Shown here piece by piece: positions 60,155-64,000 of a DNA stretch of 64,000 nucleotides. This DNA is from Bradyrhizobium ottawaense (GTDB lineage Bacteria > Pseudomonadota > Alphaproteobacteria > Rhizobiales > Xanthobacteraceae), in NCBI RefSeq assembly GCF_900099825.1, contig NZ_LT629693.1:62001-126000 (forward strand), written 5' to 3'. The position numbers were made by a program, and so were the translations under genes. Each line of letters begins with the position of its first letter. The first letter of the stretch is position 1. The notes under the pieces are model-generated. The model did not search any database. It was not told where the DNA came from and worked only from the letters and a program-made list of their open reading frames with translations.

Positions 60155-62649
60155 TGGCCGTTGTCGCCGCCCTCCAGTTGAGGTCGCCCGTGTTCGGGCG
60201 GCGCACTCTGCTGCGCCGCAAACGAACCCGCATGGCTGCCGTCGGCGCCTCCGTGATCGCCCTGCTCGCCGGCCTGGTTTTCGCCGGAGCGATCGATCTT
60301 GCCCTGACGGTGCCGGCCTCGGCGCAGGCCTTCACCTATAATCCGCGACCGCCCAAGCCGCCGCCACGGCCCGCCAAGAATGACGGGCAGATGCTCGTGC
60401 AGGCGACCGAGGTGGACTACGACTACAACAATCAGCGCGTGTCGGCGGTCGGCAACGTGCAGATGTTCTACAACGGCACCAGCATCGAGGCTGACAAGGT
60501 CATCTACGACCAGAAGACCAAGCGCCTGCACGCCGAGGGCAACATTCGGCTGACCGACGCCGACGGCAAGGTCACCTACGCCAACATCATGGATCTGAGC
60601 GACGATTACCGTGACGGTTTCGTCGATTCGCTGCGCGTCGACACCGCGGACGCGACGCGGATGGCGGCAACCCGCGCCGACCGTTCCAGCGGCAATTACA
60701 CCGTGTTCGAAAACGGCGTGTACACCGCCTGCGCGCCCTGCAAGGACGATCCGAAGAAGCCGCCTTTGTGGCAGGTCAAGGGTGCACGCATCATCCACGA
60801 CCAGACCGACAAGATGCTGTACTTCGAGAACGCGCAGCTCGAATTCTTCGGCGTGCCGATGGCCTATCTGCCGTATTTCTCGACGCCCGATCCCACGGTG
60901 AAGCGCAAAACCGGCTTCCTGATGCCCGGCTTCAGCACAGTGACGGGCTATGGTTACGGCGTCGAAGTCCCGTTCTACTGGGCGATCGCGCCGGACTATG
61001 ACGCGACCATCAATCCGCGCTTCACCAGCAAGCAAGGCGTGCTGTTCCAGGGCGAATTCCGCCAGCGCCTGATCGACGGCGCCTACCAGATCCGCGCCTA
61101 TGGCATCGACCAGCTCAACCCGTCGGCCTATGCCGGCCAGCCCGGCGATCGCCAGTTCCGCGGCGGCATCGATACCAAGGGTCAGTTCGCACTGAACGAC
61201 AAATGGACCTGGGGCTGGGAAGGCGTGGCGCTTTCCGATTACGCCTTCATGACCGATTACCGGCTCGCGCAGTATCGCGATCCGCTGCAATCGTTCCTCA
61301 ATCTGCCGACCGAAGCGATCTCGCAACTTTATCTGACCGGCGTCGGCAGTCGCAGCTACTTCGACGCGCGCACGATCTATTACCTGAGCTACTCCGGCAA
61401 CCAGGCTTATGTTCCGGTTGTTCACCCGGTCATCGACTACAGCAACGTGATCAACAGCCCGATCTTCGGCGGCGAGTTCAGCTACCAGACCAACTTCACC
61501 AGCCTGACGCGCTCGACCGCGGCGTTCGATCCGATCACGACGCTGGCCAACACCAGCGGCCTGTGCCTGACCGCGTCGGCCGATCCGATGGCGCGGCTGC
61601 CCTCGCAGTGCCTGCTCCGCGGCATGCCCGGTACCTACACGCGGTTCACAGCTCAAGCGGAGTGGCGGCGGTCGTTCACCGATTCCGCGGGCGAGATCTG
61701 GACGCCGTTTGCGATCCTGCGCGCCGACGCCATCAACGCCTCGATCTCCAACCAGCCCGGCGTCTCGAACTTCCTCCCGGTCGGCGATACCAACGCGCTG
61801 CGCCTGATGCCGGTCGTCGGCCTCGAATACCGCTATCCCTTCATCAACGTTCAGCCCTGGGGCACCACCACGATCGAGCCGATCGCGCAGATCATCGTTC
61901 GCCCCAATGAAACCTACGCCGGCAAGCTCCCCAACGAAGACGCGCAGAGCATGGTGTTCGACGCCAGCAACCTGTTCTCGGTCGACAAGTTCTCGGGCTA
62001 CGACCGCGTCGAAGGCGGCGGCCGGGCCAATGTCGGCGTGCAGGCGACCACGCAATTCGATCGCGGCGGCAGCATCAACGCGTTGTTCGGACAGTCCTAC
62101 CAGTTGTTCGGGTTGAACTCGTTTGCGGTCGCGGACGCGACCAATACCGGCGTCGACTCCGGTCTGCAGAACGCGCGGTCCGACTACGTCGCCCGCGTCA
62201 ATTACTCGCCGAACCGCACCTATACGTTCAGCGTGCGTTCGCGCATGGATGAAGCGACGCTCAACGTCAACCGCTTCGAGGCCGAAGGCCGCGCGGCGTT
62301 CGACCGCTGGTCGGTCAGTCTGATGTACGGCAATTATGCCGCGCAGCCGCAACTCGGATACCTGACCCGACGCGAAGGCCTGCTCGGTTCCGCCTCGGTC
62401 AAGGTGGCGGCTAACTGGGTGGTGTCGGGCGGAGCACGCTGGGATCTGGAAGCCAACAAGATCAACCAGTACATCGTCGGCGCCGGTTATGTAGATGACT
62501 GCTTCGTGCTGGCTGCGAACTACGTGACATCCTACAACTACACCACAGGCACCACCGCGCCGGTGCTCAGCCACTCGTTCATGTTCCAGATCGGCCTGCG
62601 GACCATTGCGACTTCAGGCTCAACGGCCGGCGTCGGCGGAATTCAATAG
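60154..62649 (+). CDS. lptD: LPS-assembly protein LptD
   Basis: 831 aa. Leader with a basic N-terminus (GRRTLLRRKRTRMAAVGASV) and hydrophobic stretch, cleavage near ASAQ (about residue 56). An OstA/LptA-like jellyroll domain follows (about 75-200; QATEVDYDYNNQRVSAVGNV, IEADKVIYDQKTKRLHAEGN). The rest (about 230-831) is the outer-membrane barrel, ending in VLSHSFMFQIGLRT near the C-terminus. It inserts LPS into the outer leaflet with LptE. Cysteines in TACAPCKDDPKK and SGLCLTASAD may form the domain-linking disulphides. GTG 60154 follows AGGAGGACGG and overlaps the lptG stop. Confidence 0.95.
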   Translation: MAVVAALQLRSPVFGRRTLLRRKRTRMAAVGASVIALLAGLVFAGAIDLALTVPASAQAFTYNPRPPKPPPRPAKNDGQMLVQATEVDYDYNNQRVSAVGNVQMFYNGTSIEADKVIYDQKTKRLHAEGNIRLTDADGKVTYANIMDLSDDYRDGFVDSLRVDTADATRMAATRADRSSGNYTVFENGVYTACAPCKDDPKKPPLWQVKGARIIHDQTDKMLYFENAQLEFFGVPMAYLPYFSTPDPTVKRKTGFLMPGFSTVTGYGYGVEVPFYWAIAPDYDATINPRFTSKQGVLFQGEFRQRLIDGAYQIRAYGIDQLNPSAYAGQPGDRQFRGGIDTKGQFALNDKWTWGWEGVALSDYAFMTDYRLAQYRDPLQSFLNLPTEAISQLYLTGVGSRSYFDARTIYYLSYSGNQAYVPVVHPVIDYSNVINSPIFGGEFSYQTNFTSLTRSTAAFDPITTLANTSGLCLTASADPMARLPSQCLLRGMPGTYTRFTAQAEWRRSFTDSAGEIWTPFAILRADAINASISNQPGVSNFLPVGDTNALRLMPVVGLEYRYPFINVQPWGTTTIEPIAQIIVRPNETYAGKLPNEDAQSMVFDASNLFSVDKFSGYDRVEGGGRANVGVQATTQFDRGGSINALFGQSYQLFGLNSFAVADATNTGVDSGLQNARSDYVARVNYSPNRTYTFSVRSRMDEATLNVNRFEAEGRAAFDRWSVSLMYGNYAAQPQLGYLTRREGLLGSASVKVAANWVVSGGARWDLEANKINQYIVGAGYVDDCFVLAANYVTSYNYTTGTTAPVLSHSFMFQIGLRTIATSGSTAGVGGIQ

Positions 62650-62718
62650 CGCGTGGCCGGACCCGTGCGCGAGAGCGCCCGTGGCACCGCAACAATCGAA
62701 TTGGTTGATACGGCAGAC

Positions 62719-63666
62719 ATGACCATGACGCCCCAAAAACTCTCCCATCAACGCCTGTGGTCGCTGATTGCCGGCTGCGCGATCGTGCTCGGCCTCCTGA
62801 CATCTGGCGCCTCGCCGCTCGCCGCACAGACCGTCGCCGTGATGGTCAACGGCGAACCCATCACCAACTACGATATCGAACAACGCACCAAGCTGAATTT
62901 CCTGACGACCCGCCAGCAGATGCCGCGGCAGGACGTGATCAACGAACTGATCAATGAAAAGGTCAAGATCAAGGAAGCCAAGAGATTCGGCGTCGACCCC
63001 ACTTCGAGCGACATCGATGAAGCCTATGCGGGGATGGGCTCGCGGATGCGAATTACGACCGACCAACTGACGAAGACACTGGAAGCCCAGGGGGTCCGGC
63101 CCGATACCCTGAAGGCCCGCCTCAAGGCCGAAATGGTTTGGACCAGCCTGGTGCGCGGCCGCTTCAAGGAAAGCCTGCAGATCGCCGAAAAAGAAGTCGC
63201 CGAAGCCGCCCAGGAAGGCGGCGAACCGGTCCAGACCGAGGCGTTCGAATACAAGCTGCAGCCGATCGTCCTGATCGTGCAGCGCGGGTCGGCGCCAGCA
63301 ACGATCGAATTGCGAAAGAAGGAAGCCGAGAGCCTGCGCGAACGCGTCCAGACCTGCGAACAGGCCAACGCCTACTTCAAGTCGATGCAGAACGCGGCGA
63401 TCCGCGCCACCGTGACCAAGACCTCGGCCGACATTCCGGGTCCGCTTCGCGAATTGCTCGACAAGACACCGATCGGTCATCTGACGCCGCCCGAGATCAC
63501 CAAGCAGGGCGTGGAGATGGTGGCCCTGTGCGAAAGGAAGCCGACCAAGATCGATTCGCCGAAGAAGCGGGAAATCCGCGACAAGATGTTCCAGCAGAAA
63601 TACGAGAAGAAGTCGAAGGATTATCTGGACGAAGTCCGCAAGGCCGCGATGATCGAATATCGCTGA
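62719..63666 (+). CDS. surA: SurA-type periplasmic peptidylprolyl isomerase / chaperone
   Basis: 315 aa from ATG 62719 (the frame is open from GTG 62653). Signal peptide (LWSLIAGCAIVLGLLTSGAS, cleavage after LAAQ). The SurA N-terminal chaperone domain begins TVAVMVNGEPITNYDIEQRT, with INELINEKVKIKEAKRFGVD. The parvulin-like region (about 150-290) is poorly conserved, so isomerase activity is uncertain. SurA escorts outer-membrane proteins such as LptD, its operon neighbour. It ends by sharing one base with the pdxA start. Confidence 0.88.
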   Translation: MTMTPQKLSHQRLWSLIAGCAIVLGLLTSGASPLAAQTVAVMVNGEPITNYDIEQRTKLNFLTTRQQMPRQDVINELINEKVKIKEAKRFGVDPTSSDIDEAYAGMGSRMRITTDQLTKTLEAQGVRPDTLKARLKAEMVWTSLVRGRFKESLQIAEKEVAEAAQEGGEPVQTEAFEYKLQPIVLIVQRGSAPATIELRKKEAESLRERVQTCEQANAYFKSMQNAAIRATVTKTSADIPGPLRELLDKTPIGHLTPPEITKQGVEMVALCERKPTKIDSPKKREIRDKMFQQKYEKKSKDYLDEVRKAAMIEYR

Positions 63667-64000
63667 TGGCAAAGCCTCTTGCGCTGACATCCGGCGAGCC
63701 CGCGGGCATCGGCCCCGATATCGCCCTCGAAGCCTGGCTGCGGCGCCGTGAACTGGACCTCCCGCCATTCTATCTGCTCGGCGACCGCGCCTTCTTCGCC
63801 GAGCGGGCAAAGATCCTCGGACTGAAGGTCGAACTCGCCGATGTCGGACCCGACGACGCGCGCGCAACCTTTGCGAACGCGCTGCCCGTGGTCGCCACCG
63901 GTGAAAGCGCAACGGCGCGGCCCGGCCAGCCGGATGTCACCAGCGCCAATGCCGCGCTCGCCTCTATCAGGCACGCGGTCGACCATGTCCGGACCGGACA
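63666..64000 (+). CDS. pdxA: 4-hydroxythreonine-4-phosphate dehydrogenase (3' end outside window)
   Basis: Only the first 111 residues are present. The N-terminus MAKPLALTSGEPAGIGPDIA followed by YLLGDRAFFAERAKILGLKV is characteristic of PdxA, the NAD- and metal-dependent enzyme of pyridoxal-phosphate synthesis. The ATG overlaps the surA stop (TGATG). The order surA-pdxA is conserved widely in proteobacteria, usually followed by the 16S rRNA dimethylase gene ksgA/rsmA, which would lie just outside. Confidence 0.95.
   Translation, partial: MAKPLALTSGEPAGIGPDIALEAWLRRRELDLPPFYLLGDRAFFAERAKILGLKVELADVGPDDARATFANALPVVATGESATARPGQPDVTSANAALASIRHAVDHVRTG

Noticed and set aside
60022..62574. 850-codon open frame antisense to lptD
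   Set aside because: High GC leaves antisense frames open. Its sequence is Arg/His/Val-rich without any family pattern, while lptD on the plus strand is unmistakable.

Overview
The window is high-GC alphaproteobacterial chromosome, most like Bradyrhizobium or a close relative (Nitrobacteraceae). Evidence: an eukaryote-type glutamine synthetase GlnII, a DUF2735 small protein, HdaA, a multidomain malic enzyme, the lptF-lptG-lptD-surA-pdxA order, and several families of palindromic intergenic repeats typical of that group. No rRNA, tRNA or CRISPR array was seen. The genus is inferred from gene content only.

Region by region. 1-3015 (minus strand): a tight cluster of a two-domain GrlR-like protein, a ModA-like binding protein without a signal peptide and a truncated Sel1-type protein, then glnII behind a near-consensus sigma-54 promoter. 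3.5-13.3 kb: mostly small single genes (DUF2735, lysozyme-inhibitor-like protein, tyrosine phosphatase, SGNH hydrolase, SDR oxidoreductase, a second two-domain GrlR-like protein, DUF2161, monooxygenase, GNAT, thioesterase, BtuF-like protein, ArgE/DapE deacylase).

13.4-21.5 kb (minus strand) is the most interesting part. A sigma-54-type promoter leads straight into a guanidine-I (ykkC) riboswitch with a terminator-like expression platform. Behind it lies an ABC transporter (binding protein, permease, ATPase), two DUF1989 proteins and a 1183-aa biotin-dependent carboxylase. By known family function this is a guanidine uptake and degradation operon (carboxylase plus carboxyguanidine deiminase), likely gated by both nitrogen status and guanidine. 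No allophanate hydrolase is present in the window to finish the pathway.

21.9-33.5 kb: secreted and envelope proteins (SnoaL-like, class C beta-lactamase-fold, CreA, L,D-transpeptidase, exported glutathione peroxidase, polysaccharide deacetylase), two tandem paralogous small secreted peptides of 53 and 54 aa, DoxX and the malic enzyme maeB. 33.6-41.8 kb: aspS and selO diverge. They are followed by a mosaic of intergenic repeats, a HigBA toxin-antitoxin pair with palindromic operators, a 36-aa membrane peptide, rnd, and an intact IS701-family element whose CTAG target duplication contains the rnd stop codon.

41.8-64 kb is mainly housekeeping: a beta-barrel protein, purMN, a CDP-alcohol phosphotransferase, hdaA, ppk (with a Pho-box-like site) and ppx, TerC, ndk, a Gly/His/Trp-rich secreted protein, a 57-aa NepR-like protein, an ABC-F ATPase, a lipoprotein, holC, pepA, and the outer-membrane biogenesis run lptF-lptG-lptD-surA leading into pdxA, which is cut by the window end. 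Start codons were chosen from visible ribosome-binding sites and family N-termini, so several differ from the longest possible frame.
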